A stretch of 64,000 bases of DNA from Desulfomonile tiedjei DSM 6799 (lineage in GTDB: Bacteria; Desulfobacterota; Desulfomonilia; Desulfomonilales; Desulfomonilaceae): positions 558,001 to 622,000 of the forward strand of contig NC_018025.1 in NCBI RefSeq assembly GCF_000266945.1. Reading direction: 5' to 3'. A model generated the notes under the pieces. That model ran no database searches. It saw only the letters and a list, made by a program, of their open reading frames with translations, and was not told the origin of the DNA. Each line of letters opens with the position of its first letter. Position 1 is the first letter of the stretch. The position numbers and the translations under genes were made by a program. Shown here in pieces: positions 40,661 to 50,201 of this stretch.

Positions 40661-42421
40661 ATGGACGAAAACAATTCCGGCGTCGAAATAACTCCTACAT
40701 CAAAACAATCGTATACTATTGCAGAAATCCGGTATGATCTTCTGCTCATTCTGGTGTGGTGCGCAGCAATTGTTCTGGTGAATCCTCTCGGGGATTTCAT
40801 GATAAACGATGACTGGGCGTTCACTCGAGCAATGGAGCGTTTCGTTTCGGAGGGGTCAATCGGCTCGACCGGCTGGGGACCGAGTTGGGCTCCAGGCGGA
40901 CCTTCGCTCCTGGCCCACTTGCTCTGGGCTCGTTTGTTTACGTTTCTTCTGGGACTCTCGCCGACTGTTCTCAGAATTTCGGTTCTCGTTGCCGGAATTC
41001 TCGGATCTCTCGCGTTTTACAGGTTGGCACTTGTTGCCGGAGTTTCAAGAAGCACTTCTCTTTTTGCCACATTTACGCTCATCTTCAATCCGCTCTTCTT
41101 TTCACAGTGTTTCACGTTCATGACCGACGTCACTTTTATCTTATTCGCGACCGCGTCAATGCTGTTCTTGTACCTCGGTCATAAGAAGAATACTCGGACG
41201 TTCACTGTACTAGGATTTGCATTTGCTTTGAGTTCCGTACTTACTCGTCAGATAGGTTTGGTCGTCCCGATAGCGTTCCTTCTTGTGTCAGGTCTGCAGA
41301 ACTCATTTCGCGACCGTAGATGGAGAGAGAATTTTTTCTATTGCCTTGCATTCGTTGTGCTTCCTTGGATTTTGTATGAAATATTTCTCTTTCGAGCTGG
41401 CGGCACACCGTTTACCGAACACCAGGTTATCCATGAAATCTTTCGCCGTCCTCTCACAAAAGGATTATTCGATTACTCCATGAAGGTTGTCGCCGAATTG
41501 GGCATCGGGATTCTGTATGTAGGGATTTTGACATCTCCGATCATTGTGATCCTTAAAGGGCATTTCCTGAGCTTGAAGACTTACAGAATCTTCGCCCTTA
41601 CAATGGCCGCGATATTTGTTGCATTGTACGCAGGTCGACTTACCGGGTGGATCTATTTTCCAGAGATTTTCCACAGAAATGTCATCTACAACTTGGGCAT
41701 AGGGCCTGTTCTACTAAAGGACGTATATATCCTCGGGATGCACAGCAATTGTACCTTGCCGCTTTTTCTTTATCTCATCCTGCTGTATTGGGCGACATTG
41801 TCCGGAGGAGGTTTGCTGTGCCTTGCATGGATCTCGTGCGGGAGGCTATTTTCACGGCATAAAGTGCAGGGCCGTCAGTCGGATTTTCTTCCGGCATTCG
41901 CGGCTGTCGCTGCACTCTTGTACACAGCGATCATACTCCTCACGGGATTTCACGATCGATATTTGATATCGGTGTGCGTGCTCGTTCTTATCTGGTTAAT
42001 TTCCGATCCCTCGCTGCAGTTCAAGAACAATATGCGATTGAAGAGCATAGTACCAGGTCTTACTATTCTCGTCTTGATGACAGGCTTCTCAATCGCAGGA
42101 ACGCACGATTTTCTCGCATTGAAACGCAGCTTGAAACAGGCACAAGATTACGTCATGCTCGGCCTGGGAAGCACACCGTGCACGTTTGACGGAGGATTGG
42201 AGTTTAACGGATATCATTGCTATAAATCCGATGCAAAATCAGGTGAGGGGTTGAGCTGGTGGTGGGTCGAACGAGAGGATTACCTCCTGACCCTGAATCC
42301 GTTAGCAGGATACGAGAGCATAAAACAGTTTCCATTCAAACGGTACCTTGGTGTTGACGGTCAGATCCACGTTCTTGTACGAAAAGACAGCTCTCTTCCG
42401 GACCCCAAAGGCAGTCCGTGA
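40661..42421 (+). CDS. Polytopic GT-C-type glycosyltransferase (family 39/83-like)
   Basis: 586 residues with about 11-13 transmembrane helices. The first extracytoplasmic loop contains NPLGDFMINDDWAF, an acidic DD motif typical of the GT-C catalytic loop. Later helices and PTVLRISVLVAGILGSLAFY resemble the ArnT/PMT group. Such enzymes move a sugar from a polyprenyl phosphate donor to lipid A, glycans or proteins on the periplasmic face. ATG 40661 is chosen because the upstream frame lies inside the YkgJ-like gene. The C-terminal ~100 residues are soluble and periplasmic. Acceptor and donor unknown. Confidence 0.75.
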   Translation: MDENNSGVEITPTSKQSYTIAEIRYDLLLILVWCAAIVLVNPLGDFMINDDWAFTRAMERFVSEGSIGSTGWGPSWAPGGPSLLAHLLWARLFTFLLGLSPTVLRISVLVAGILGSLAFYRLALVAGVSRSTSLFATFTLIFNPLFFSQCFTFMTDVTFILFATASMLFLYLGHKKNTRTFTVLGFAFALSSVLTRQIGLVVPIAFLLVSGLQNSFRDRRWRENFFYCLAFVVLPWILYEIFLFRAGGTPFTEHQVIHEIFRRPLTKGLFDYSMKVVAELGIGILYVGILTSPIIVILKGHFLSLKTYRIFALTMAAIFVALYAGRLTGWIYFPEIFHRNVIYNLGIGPVLLKDVYILGMHSNCTLPLFLYLILLYWATLSGGGLLCLAWISCGRLFSRHKVQGRQSDFLPAFAAVAALLYTAIILLTGFHDRYLISVCVLVLIWLISDPSLQFKNNMRLKSIVPGLTILVLMTGFSIAGTHDFLALKRSLKQAQDYVMLGLGSTPCTFDGGLEFNGYHCYKSDAKSGEGLSWWWVEREDYLLTLNPLAGYESIKQFPFKRYLGVDGQIHVLVRKDSSLPDPKGSP

Positions 42422-42517
42422 TGGAACGGGTAGGGGTCTTTCCAATAAAAGTATGGAAGACTACATTCAATCTTAAAGGATTCGATCTCGTTTCGATTCC
42501 CGGAATAAAGGCAAAGC

Positions 42518-43006
42518 ATGCAAAGCAAGACAGTACGTGAAACCAGCATAACTATGGCAGTGCAGATGAATCCCGAGGACACCAATCCTGTCGGCCACGT
42601 ACATGGAGGAGTGATCATGAAGTACGTGGACACTGCCGCGGGAGTGGTTGCCATTCGCCATGCACGGAATAATGCCGTCACCGCGTCCATTGACCGGCTG
42701 GACTTCCATTATCCGGTTTTCGTCGGAGATTTACTCATCCTGAAGGCCTCGCTGAATTATGTGGGTAAATCCTCGATGGAAGTCGGAGTAAGAGTTGAGG
42801 CAGAGAATCTGCTGACCGGAGAGGTCCGTCATACTGCTTCTGCCTATCTTACGTTTGTGGCACTGGACAAAAACGGCAAGCCCATTCCTGTGCCCGCTCT
42901 GCAGCCGGAAACCGAAGAAGAACGTCGCCGTAATTGCGAGGCTGTTGTCCGCAGGAAGCATCGGATGGAGCAGAAGCTACGGGAAGAAAAAAACTGCCTC
43001 GCGTAA
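42518..43006 (+). CDS. Acyl-CoA thioesterase, hotdog fold (YciA/BACH-like)
   Basis: 162 residues. A single hotdog domain: MAVQMNPEDTNPVGHVHGGVIMKYVDTAAGVVAIRHAR, where Asn/His and the GHVHGG helix start mark the active site. Strands SIDRLDFHYPVFVGDLLILKASLNYVGKSSMEVGVRV follow. A charged tail (ETEEERRRNCEAVVRRKHRMEQKL) is typical of this group. Hydrolyses acyl-CoA to free acid and CoA; chain-length preference unknown. The ATG has an AAAGG-type site upstream. A rho-independent terminator follows at 43100. Confidence 0.9.
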   Translation: MQSKTVRETSITMAVQMNPEDTNPVGHVHGGVIMKYVDTAAGVVAIRHARNNAVTASIDRLDFHYPVFVGDLLILKASLNYVGKSSMEVGVRVEAENLLTGEVRHTASAYLTFVALDKNGKPIPVPALQPETEEERRRNCEAVVRRKHRMEQKLREEKNCLA

Positions 43007-43099
43007 TGAGCAGCTCGACATGCCGCCTGCGGTCGATGAGCGATAGGCAGAGAGAAATAAGACTGGAGACCGCCCACAGGCGCTAACAGAAATAAATAA

Positions 43100-43127
43100 G
43101 CCCCCGGCTTTGCCGGGGGTCATTTAA
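43100..43127 (+). terminator. Intrinsic terminator after the thioesterase gene
   Basis: CCCCCGGCTTTGCCGGGGG forms a perfect 8-bp GC stem with a short loop followed by TCATTT. Confidence 0.75.
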
Positions 43128-43169
43128 CTTAGGCTTCATCTGGCTGTTTGTTCCAGAGGAACAGCAGAT

Positions 43170-43385
43170 AATAGGCCGGCGATTCATCGCCGGTAAATGG
43201 GTCAAATTTAGGATTTTTGAGTTCCGGAGGAACGGCTGATCCGCAAATGGGACAATCTGATCTGTCAATTGTCCCTCTGGGACGACGAAGTCTGTTTGAT
43301 GAGCTTTCCCGGCGATGAATCGTCGGGCTATTTTCTTTTCGTCCCGTCGGGACGAAGGAGACTGGACAGCAAGGTTAGTGCATAT
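43170..43385. repeat. Multi-hairpin repeat cluster
   Basis: Contains CCGGCGATTCATCGCCGG, GTCCCTCTGGGACGACGAAG, CCCGGCGATGAATCGTCGGG and CGTCCCGTCGGGACG: several short palindromes of related sequence in one block. Similar in style to 20370-20645 but of different sequence. No ORF. Confidence 0.55.
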
Positions 43386-43496
43386 GCGGAGACCCCCCCT
43401 TCTCCAAAGAAAAGGTTCCCCGACTCTTATTGCTTTGAAAGCGCATGATGATGTGACCATCGATCCGGAATGTGAACGTCACTCGTGGAGTTCCCG

Positions 43497-45170
43497 ATGA
43501 GCATGCGGCATATTCTCTTTACCTCCACGATCGTTTTTTTCGCAGCAGCGTTTGCTGTAATTGCCTCTGCTTACGCCTCTGCCACGGATGACGAGCGCAA
43601 TCTGCAGGAAATACAACAATACCAAGAACGTGTTGCTTCCGCGGAGATCGATCTTAACCAGAGATTTCTCGATCGGGCACGCCAAGAGTGGCTTTCCGTT
43701 TACAGAACCGTTTGGCAGTCAAGGCGTATGGATGAAGTCCTGAAGAGACAGGTGCGTGAAGCAGTGACCGAAAATATCCATAAGACGCCTTATCTCGAGC
43801 GAATCCGCGGTATCTGGGACGAAGAAGTAATCGGCAAGATTCTCAAAGAGTCGGTCACGGATGCCCAAGAGAAGTTCGGGCCCGAATACCGAGCATTTCT
43901 CGACGATCTTGACAAGCCCTATTCCGAACAGTTGAGCCTGCTGCTCTCCAATCTTGCAAAAGACCTCGGAGAAGTGCGTAAAGAGGCTGCTAAATCGCTC
44001 CCCGGATATCAATCCCTGGTCACGATTTCTTTGGAACCCCTCATAAACGAAATTCAAACGAGATTTCAGATCCCCGAAGCTCAGGCTCCGGTTCGCATCG
44101 AGAGTAGTTCCGGTCTTGCTGCAGGAGTCGGTGTGCTCGCCGTTCGGAAGCTGCTCCAGAAGAAAGTTATTGACAGTCTGGCAAAACGAGTGTTGGGGGC
44201 AGCGGGGAGAAAGGTATTTTTTGTATTCGAGGGGCCTCTTGGTTGGGCGATCGGGGTGGGACTCATTGCCCATGACGTGTACACCATCGGTCGAGAAATC
44301 AAAGATGTTCCGGAAAAGATAGAGACTTCGGTTTACGACAGTGCGCGAACGCTTTTCTACTCCCAGGCACCGGATGCTGCGTGGTCTGAAGATTTAAAGC
44401 AACAAGTTCAAGCTCAGATGAAAGATGTTCGGGATTTAGTGGGCGGATCATTCGATGCCGTGTTCGCAGAATTTCGATCGTGCGGCTCGTACGGGACTAT
44501 TGCGTCCGGACTTAGCGAAAAAGAGCAAAACGAACTCCTGATGAAACTGTACGTGCTCCGCTCCGGCACATCGCTCAATCTTTGCCGTCTTTCCGATAGT
44601 CTCGCACCAATGATACTTCAAGTGGGAACCGAGCAACTCACGTGCATCCAGAAGGCTATCAAACAGCTCGGTCTTGCATGGGCTACAGAGTGGCTTAATC
44701 TCAGCCGCTCGAAAATGTGCGATCTCATGCAAATTCCTCCGGAGTATTTGGCCAGGTATGAAGCCAATGGGCAGAACCTTACGTTTCTCTCCTGGTTGGC
44801 ATATTTGCCGGATCGACAGAGAAGTATTGTCATGCGATTGGACCGAGACGCCGCGGAATGGATTCAAGGTCTGACCAGGGAAAAGCAGGTTCAGCTTCTC
44901 CGGAATAGCACGAAGGAACAGGTCCTCGAGGAGATGAATCGCATGCGGTTCGGCACGCAGTCGGCACGCAGCCAGGATTCAGAAGGATACCTGACCCGAG
45001 TGACGGAAACTCTGGACAAGATCTCGGAATCATTTATTCCGAAGGAACTGAAACTCATCGGTCTGCTGATCGTTCTCGTTCTCGGCGCGGTAATTGTAAT
45101 CCTGTTTATTCTTTTGGCAGTGCGAGTGTTCAGGTTCTTCTTGCGGGTAGGAGGGACTTCGCGGAAGTGA
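43497..45170 (+). CDS. Exported/membrane protein of unknown function
   Basis: 557 residues. Signal peptide at residues 1-25 (MRHILFTSTIVFFAAAFAVIASAYA). A long helical, probably coiled-coil domain (residues ~28-190) is followed by a hydrophobic glycine-rich stretch (VFFVFEGPLGWAIGVGLIAHDVYTI, ~240-270) and a further helical domain to ~510. A C-terminal membrane anchor (LIGLLIVLVLGAVIVILFILLAVRVFRFFL) ends in a short basic tail. No family is recognised. ATG 43497 has GGAG six bases upstream; GTG 43485 is possible. The gene stands alone between repeats. It might span the periplasm as a scaffold, but this is only suggested by the topology. Confidence 0.65.
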   Translation: MSMRHILFTSTIVFFAAAFAVIASAYASATDDERNLQEIQQYQERVASAEIDLNQRFLDRARQEWLSVYRTVWQSRRMDEVLKRQVREAVTENIHKTPYLERIRGIWDEEVIGKILKESVTDAQEKFGPEYRAFLDDLDKPYSEQLSLLLSNLAKDLGEVRKEAAKSLPGYQSLVTISLEPLINEIQTRFQIPEAQAPVRIESSSGLAAGVGVLAVRKLLQKKVIDSLAKRVLGAAGRKVFFVFEGPLGWAIGVGLIAHDVYTIGREIKDVPEKIETSVYDSARTLFYSQAPDAAWSEDLKQQVQAQMKDVRDLVGGSFDAVFAEFRSCGSYGTIASGLSEKEQNELLMKLYVLRSGTSLNLCRLSDSLAPMILQVGTEQLTCIQKAIKQLGLAWATEWLNLSRSKMCDLMQIPPEYLARYEANGQNLTFLSWLAYLPDRQRSIVMRLDRDAAEWIQGLTREKQVQLLRNSTKEQVLEEMNRMRFGTQSARSQDSEGYLTRVTETLDKISESFIPKELKLIGLLIVLVLGAVIVILFILLAVRVFRFFLRVGGTSRK

Positions 45171-45176
45171 TGTCAT

Positions 45177-45317
45177 TTGCATTTAAGATGCTATAACTGC
45201 ACTGACCTGGCTCCGCAGGTGTGGCACCCTTGTGTCCGGATCGAATGTGATCGTGGGTGCCACGGACCTGCCCTGTAGGTCCGTGTTATTGCCTCAATAA
45301 GAATCGTCTGACTGCAA
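45177..45317. repeat. Family B palindromic repeat (MITE-like), copy B2
   Basis: 141 bp, beginning TTGCATTTAAGATGCTATAA and ending (other strand) TTGCAGTCAGACGATTCTTA. Shares CACGGACCTGCCCTGTAGGTCCGTG and CACTGACCTG...GTGGCACCC with B1 and B3. It begins six bases after the stop codon of the preceding gene. Confidence 0.75.
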
Positions 45318-45344
45318 GTCCTTTATGAACAACTCATGAGAGTC

Positions 45345-46190
45345 TTACTCCCTCAAATGCAAACCACGGGATGTAATTTCAAGGAACGTCTCGTACGCCT
45401 GCGATTTCCTTACACCGTATCGCTGGTGCGCTTCGTTCGCCAGGCGTTTCCCGGAAAATCCTTCGCTCATAAGAGTCTCGACGATCTGTTGCAGGTCCGG
45501 GACTTCGACAGTCGGTGTGCCGCCTTCCACCACGAGTACGATTTCCCCTTTCACGGTTTCTCGTTGCTGCAAGGTAGCGAGAATTTCCGCTGCCGTTCCG
45601 GTCAGAGTCTCTTCGTGGATTTTGGTCAGTTCCCGCATCAAGCTGATTCTGCGGGTTCCCAGAATATCTGCGGCAATCTTGAGCGTCTGCCCGATGCGAT
45701 GAGGAGTCTCGAAGAAGACTGACGTGTATCCCGATTTAGCCACGGTTTCAAAGAAAGCGCGGCGTTCCTCGTCTTTTCTGGGGACAAAACCCAGGTAATG
45801 AAAGGTAGAACAGTCAACTCCGGAAACGGAAAGCGCTGCAGCCACGGCTGACGGTCCCGGAATAGGGACTACTTTGTAGCCTGCATCGAGTGCCGCCCGG
45901 ACCACCCGAGCTCCAGGGTCGGCTATACCGGGAGTGCCCGCGTCGGAAACGATCGCAACATTCTGACCCTGTTCCAATCGATCTAAAACGAGCTGCATTT
46001 TTCGAGCTTCGCTGAATTTGTGGAAACTCAGCAATCGCTGCCGAATTCCCCACCGTTGCAGCAGAATTCTACTTTTGCGGGTATCCTCGCACGCAATGAC
46101 GTGCACATTGCGAAGCACTTCCAACGCGCGCATGGTAATATCTTCAAGATTGCCGATGGGCGTTGCTACGACAAAAAGTGTTCCTGCCAC
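45345..46190 (-). CDS. rsmI: 16S rRNA (cytidine1402-2'-O)-methyltransferase
   Basis: 281 residues. SAM-dependent tetrapyrrole-methylase fold: TLFVVATPIGNLEDITMRALEVL, ACEDTRKSR, VSDAGTPGIADPGARVV (SAM site) and PIPGPSAVAAALSVSG, followed by FHYLGFVPRK, ETPHRIGQTL and the C-terminal LVVEGG. Methylates C1402 in the ribosomal decoding centre. Start GTG 46190, with GAGGAA about eight bases upstream. It is last in the four-gene minus operon, 10 bases after the permease gene. Confidence 0.95.
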   Translation of the reverse strand: MAGTLFVVATPIGNLEDITMRALEVLRNVHVIACEDTRKSRILLQRWGIRQRLLSFHKFSEARKMQLVLDRLEQGQNVAIVSDAGTPGIADPGARVVRAALDAGYKVVPIPGPSAVAAALSVSGVDCSTFHYLGFVPRKDEERRAFFETVAKSGYTSVFFETPHRIGQTLKIAADILGTRRISLMRELTKIHEETLTGTAAEILATLQQRETVKGEIVLVVEGGTPTVEVPDLQQIVETLMSEGFSGKRLANEAHQRYGVRKSQAYETFLEITSRGLHLRE

Positions 46191-46200
46191 GCAACATTCC

Positions 46201-47289
46201 TCATTCGCTTACATGGTCGGTGTACAACTGAGAATTGCGATAAGCCTGCACCGCCGCGACAAGCAGCACTTTGAGGATTGCGGTAACGGGAATCGCCACC
46301 AGCATGCCTACCAGGCCGAAAAGATTTCCCCCCACGATCAAAGCCAGTATGTACACCACAGGGTTTAGCCCGATAGCACTACCCACAACCCTCGGAGTGA
46401 TCAGATTGCCCTCGGCAAGCTGAACGACTGCAATCCATCCAAGCACGTAAAGCACGTGCTTTAAGTCTCCGAACTTTGCCAGTGCCATGAGCGATCCGCC
46501 GATAATTCCTATCAATGTCCCGAAATAGGGAATGATGAAGAGAAGCCCCGAAGTCACCCCCAGCACAATGGCAAGATCGATTCCTATGAAAACAAAGCCT
46601 ATGCTGTACAACACTGCCAAGATGAGACTGACCGTTACCTGGCCTCGTACGAATGCCGACAGCGCGATATCGATTTCATTCAGTCGACTCAGCACCACAG
46701 GCCGCGAGTATGGAGGAATCAGCTCTTTTACCCCCGCCCTGATATTCTCGAAAGAGACCATCAAATAATAGGTCAATATGGGAACCAGGAGAGCGTAGAA
46801 GACGAAGGATATAATGCCCATCGTAGAAGAGAATATCGTAGAGGCAATTTTAGCTGCAGGATTAGCGATTTTGGGGAGCACCTGTTGCCACTGCTCAAGA
46901 ATCAGTTGTTTAATCTCGTCCGGAGTTGAAGGAATAGTAATACCGAAATATTTGATCGCTTCTTCAAGGGAATTTTCCAAAGACTTCAAATAAGAAGGGG
47001 CATACTTCCCGAAGGATGCAATTTCCCGAAAGACGGCAGGCACAAAGAATACAAGAAACAAAACAAAGAACATGATCACCGAAAAGACAATAATGACTGC
47101 TGCGAGAGACCTGCTCAATCCCCAGGATTCCAACTTATTCACTACGGGATTAACCATGTAGGCCAGAATCAAGGAGATCATCAGCACCGTGGTGACCGTC
47201 TCCATGACGCTCATGAGCCACAGCAGCACATAAGCCAGAATCAAACCGGCAGCTATTCTTACCAGTGCTCGTTTCGTCACCGGTTTCAT
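46201..47289 (-). CDS. AI-2E family (PerM/YdiK-type) membrane protein
   Basis: 362 residues with about eight transmembrane helices. Family signs: an N-terminal pair of helices with LILAYMVNPVVNKLESWGLSRSLAAVI, a soluble central helical domain (~residues 75-140) and FVRGQVTVSLILAVLYSIGF. The C-terminal glycine-rich IPYFGTLIGIIGGSLMAL and TPRVVGSAIGLNPVVYILALIVGGNLFGLVGMLVAIP are also typical. The family includes the AI-2 exporter TqsA but mostly members of unknown substrate, some linked to Na+/H+ exchange. No AI-2 role should be assumed. Third in the corC-lnt operon. Confidence 0.9.
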   Translation of the reverse strand: MKPVTKRALVRIAAGLILAYVLLWLMSVMETVTTVLMISLILAYMVNPVVNKLESWGLSRSLAAVIIVFSVIMFFVLFLVFFVPAVFREIASFGKYAPSYLKSLENSLEEAIKYFGITIPSTPDEIKQLILEQWQQVLPKIANPAAKIASTIFSSTMGIISFVFYALLVPILTYYLMVSFENIRAGVKELIPPYSRPVVLSRLNEIDIALSAFVRGQVTVSLILAVLYSIGFVFIGIDLAIVLGVTSGLLFIIPYFGTLIGIIGGSLMALAKFGDLKHVLYVLGWIAVVQLAEGNLITPRVVGSAIGLNPVVYILALIVGGNLFGLVGMLVAIPVTAILKVLLVAAVQAYRNSQLYTDHVSE

Positions 47290-47351
47290 GGATACCTCCC
47301 CAGGACACTGTGAGATAACTATTGCAGACAGTTATACTTGAAAACCAGTGT

Positions 47352-48890
47352 TCAATGCACAGAAATGAAGAATTTGCTCAAATCCGACACGGCAAATCCG
47401 AGAATCCCAATAAATCCAAGGCATCCCATCGCGAAGACATCCCCGAATTTCGTGTAGAAGCTTCCTGTATTATTGGTTGGCTGAAGGAAGACCACTGCAG
47501 TTCCTTCCTTTCCAAGGGGAATTTCTGTAATCGTCCGACCTGCAGGGTCGAAAACCGCGCTTATGCCTGTGTTTGCACAGCGCACCACCCATGTCCTGGT
47601 TTCGATGCTGCGAATTTTGGCCATGGCCAAATGCTGATACGGAGCCGCTGTCTCGCCGAACCAGCCATCGTTGGTGATATTGATCAACAGGCGGGCGCCG
47701 TTTGCCACAGCTATTCTGGAGAGTTCCGGAAAAATCGCTTCATAGCAGATTAAAACGCTGAAAGGAGGGCCGTTCGGCGGTTGCATTACCCGCATGACAG
47801 TGCCGGGAGTGTAATCGGCTTCCCTTGCTGCAATTCCTGGTCCCAGCGGCAGAAGCCACGACAGAGGCATGTATTCACCGAAAGGCACGAGATGCATCTT
47901 GTCATAGCGCTCCTGCAAGATCCCGTCATGAACGAGAAAGGCGCTATTATAGAAATGGACTTCATTCGCAATCATCTCCGCAGACGGTGCTCCGATGAGC
48001 ATGGGAGTTCCAAGGGTTTGAGAAATCCTGCCGGGACGCTTCCAATCTTCATTCTTTTCGCCGAAAACGACCGGCACGCTCGTCTCTGGCCACACGAGCA
48101 ACTGTGCTCCTTTCGCTACAGCTTCCGCTCCAAGGCGCTCGTATGTCGCGAAAGTATACTCCCTTGCTCGTTCGTCCCATTTGATTTCTTGCGGGATATT
48201 GCCCTGAAGAATGCCAATCCCGAATCCCTGTTCGGTATGACGACGATCCGGAATTGCGGCCAGAACAAAGTAACCGTAACCTAATGCGAGCCCCAACAGA
48301 ACGAGAGAAGAAGCGGCAAAACGGAAAGGAACAGGCTTCCGCTGAGCAAAGGAATGTACCACTTCCCATACCGTCGCATTCAGGAGCACGATCAGGAAGG
48401 AAACGCCATAAACCCCGGTGATATCGACTATCTGCATGAGCGCAGTCCAGTTTGCCTGCGAATATCCCGCAAGATCCCAAGGAAATCCGGTGAGGGAAAT
48501 CGCTCGCAAATATTCGATGCCAATCCAGAGAAACGGCGCACACAAGGTGAAACGATGGATTTTCTTGCCGGCGAGGGAAAGCAGGAAACCGAATAGTGCA
48601 GTGAAAAGGGAAAGTACTGCGATCAGTCCGACAAAGGTGAAGAAAGCAAGAACAGGATGAAAATGTCCATGGACCACCAGGGTCCTGTAGATCCAGGATA
48701 CGTCAACCGCAAAGAACACCGCGCCGAAACAAGCGCCGTTCAATGCAGCGATCGCAGGACGCTCGTCACGATGAATAGCTGCAAAGAGAGGAACAAATGC
48801 TATCCAGGCCAGGATCGATAAGTTATAAGGAGGAAATGCAAGAGCCAGAAACAGGCCGCCGGACGCAGACAGCGCAATGCTTCCAATCAT
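47352..48890 (-). CDS. lnt: Apolipoprotein N-acyltransferase
   Basis: 512 residues. N-terminal membrane domain (about six helices to residue ~215) and a periplasmic nitrilase-type domain with the full triad: E269 (LVWPETSVP), K331 (YDKMHLVPFGEY) and C382 (LICYEAIFPEL), matching E. coli E267/K335/C387. Transfers the third acyl chain to the N-terminal Cys of lipoproteins. The start ATG overlaps the stop of the corC-like gene by four bases. The many lipoproteins in this window fit an active Lnt. Confidence 0.96.
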   Translation of the reverse strand: MIGSIALSASGGLFLALAFPPYNLSILAWIAFVPLFAAIHRDERPAIAALNGACFGAVFFAVDVSWIYRTLVVHGHFHPVLAFFTFVGLIAVLSLFTALFGFLLSLAGKKIHRFTLCAPFLWIGIEYLRAISLTGFPWDLAGYSQANWTALMQIVDITGVYGVSFLIVLLNATVWEVVHSFAQRKPVPFRFAASSLVLLGLALGYGYFVLAAIPDRRHTEQGFGIGILQGNIPQEIKWDERAREYTFATYERLGAEAVAKGAQLLVWPETSVPVVFGEKNEDWKRPGRISQTLGTPMLIGAPSAEMIANEVHFYNSAFLVHDGILQERYDKMHLVPFGEYMPLSWLLPLGPGIAAREADYTPGTVMRVMQPPNGPPFSVLICYEAIFPELSRIAVANGARLLINITNDGWFGETAAPYQHLAMAKIRSIETRTWVVRCANTGISAVFDPAGRTITEIPLGKEGTAVVFLQPTNNTGSFYTKFGDVFAMGCLGFIGILGFAVSDLSKFFISVH

Positions 48891-49792
48891 GGACCGGTCC
48901 CGCGTTGAACCGTAGGGACCTCCGGCTGTTCGGATTCATCAAGACGCGTTACCTTCACTCGAGTGATTCTTTTCTCGTCTCCGCCCTGTATCTTCATATG
49001 CAGACTCCCAAGGGTAATTTCCTCGTCTTTCTTCGGGACCCTGCCCATGAGTTGAATGATGAGCCCACCCAGAGTGTCGTATCCGCCCCTCGGGAAGGAT
49101 ACTCCGAAGTATTCCTCGCAATCATCCAAATTCGCCAGGGCTTTCACCATGACAGAACCGTCTTCCTGCGGGACGAATTCTTCTTCCTCGATATCGTGCT
49201 CGTCTCTAATTTCGCCAATGATCTCTTCGATAATATCTTCTATTGTTACGATACCCGCAGTTCCGCCGTATTCGTCCACAACAACTGCCAGATGACACTT
49301 TTTCGAGCGCAGTTCCTGGAGCAGATCTTTAATGCGTTTTGTTTCGGGGACAAAAAAAGGCTCCCTCATGATTCGTTCAAATTGCAGCTCTTTTGCTCCA
49401 TCCAGCCACAACGGCAACAGATCTTTGGCATTCAGTATTCCGATCACATGATCGATATTTCCATTGTAAACGGGGATTCGGGAGTGGCCCGATTGAATGA
49501 CGGTCTGCAAGACTTCTTCTAATTTGCTGTCTTTTGATACAGAAACAATGTGTGTTCGAGGGATCATAATTTCCCGGGCAACTGTCATCTTCAGATCGAA
49601 GATTCCTTCGATCATGTCGCCCTCGTCTTCGTCTATGAGGCCCTGTTCCTCACTTTCATCAATAGCTTCTTGAATGACATCATGAATTTGCTTGGGCTTT
49701 CGCTCAAGGCCTACTTTTAACTTCAACCACCGCACTAGACTTGGCTGCGATTCTTCCAAGAAGAATGATGCTCCCTTCGTTTTTATACTCAT
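48887..49792 (-). CDS. corC: CorC/HlyC-type CBS-pair protein
   Basis: 301 residues, soluble. A charged N-terminal part (VIQEAIDESEEQGLIDEDEGDMIEGIFDL) leads into the CBS pair: VAREIMIPRTHIVSVSKDSKL...HSRIPVYNGNIDHVIGILNAKDLL, then CHLAVVVDEYGGTAGIVTIEDIIEEIIGEI. The C-terminal CorC/HlyC transporter-associated domain includes LANLDDCEEYFGVSFP and GGYDTLGGLI. It lacks the membrane DUF21 domain, so it is the short CorC (YbeX) type, commonly next to lnt as here. Proposed roles are in Mg2+/Co2+ efflux and ribosome assembly. First gene of the operon. Confidence 0.93.
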   Translation of the reverse strand: MSIKTKGASFFLEESQPSLVRWLKLKVGLERKPKQIHDVIQEAIDESEEQGLIDEDEGDMIEGIFDLKMTVAREIMIPRTHIVSVSKDSKLEEVLQTVIQSGHSRIPVYNGNIDHVIGILNAKDLLPLWLDGAKELQFERIMREPFFVPETKRIKDLLQELRSKKCHLAVVVDEYGGTAGIVTIEDIIEEIIGEIRDEHDIEEEEFVPQEDGSVMVKALANLDDCEEYFGVSFPRGGYDTLGGLIIQLMGRVPKKDEEITLGSLHMKIQGGDEKRITRVKVTRLDESEQPEVPTVQRGTGP

Positions 49793-49972
49793 AATGTAAT
49801 CACTGATACGGCTCTACCCTGCTGATCACATAGCAATAGACCGGACGACTGTCAAGAATTTGCAGGACCGGAGGTAGGTCAAGACACTGTTGAATGGGCT
49901 TTCTTGCGGGTTCATTCGACTTTGTGCAAACTCGTGCTGCTGATGAAGAAAAGCAACTGGTATCCTCGAATC

Positions 49973-50128
49973 TTAGAGAAGCCATTTCACCAGCAGGCTC
50001 ACTCCAATTATCGCAGCAGCGGCGAACACAAGATACGGGCCTGCCTTTATCTCTTCCATGGTTTGCTCGTGGGTATGTCGTCCTGTGCACCCGCTGCACT
50101 GTTCACATGAACGGATTTCAGGTTCCAT
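49973..50128 (-). CDS. Small cysteine-containing membrane protein
   Basis: 51 residues. Start fixed by AAGGAGG six bases before ATG 50128. The N-terminal half has CEQCSGCTG plus HTHEQ, a possible metal site, and the C-terminal half one membrane helix (GPYLVFAAAAIIGVSLLVKWLL). Unknown function. Too short for confident homology, but the ribosome-binding site and the clean helix support it as real. Confidence 0.6.
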   Translation of the reverse strand: MEPEIRSCEQCSGCTGRHTHEQTMEEIKAGPYLVFAAAAIIGVSLLVKWLL

Positions 50129-50201
50129 GATCTTCCTCCTTGCCATCAATATAATTATACCACATTCATGAATTGGCAAGTAAAGGAATGTAACTGATCA
50201 A

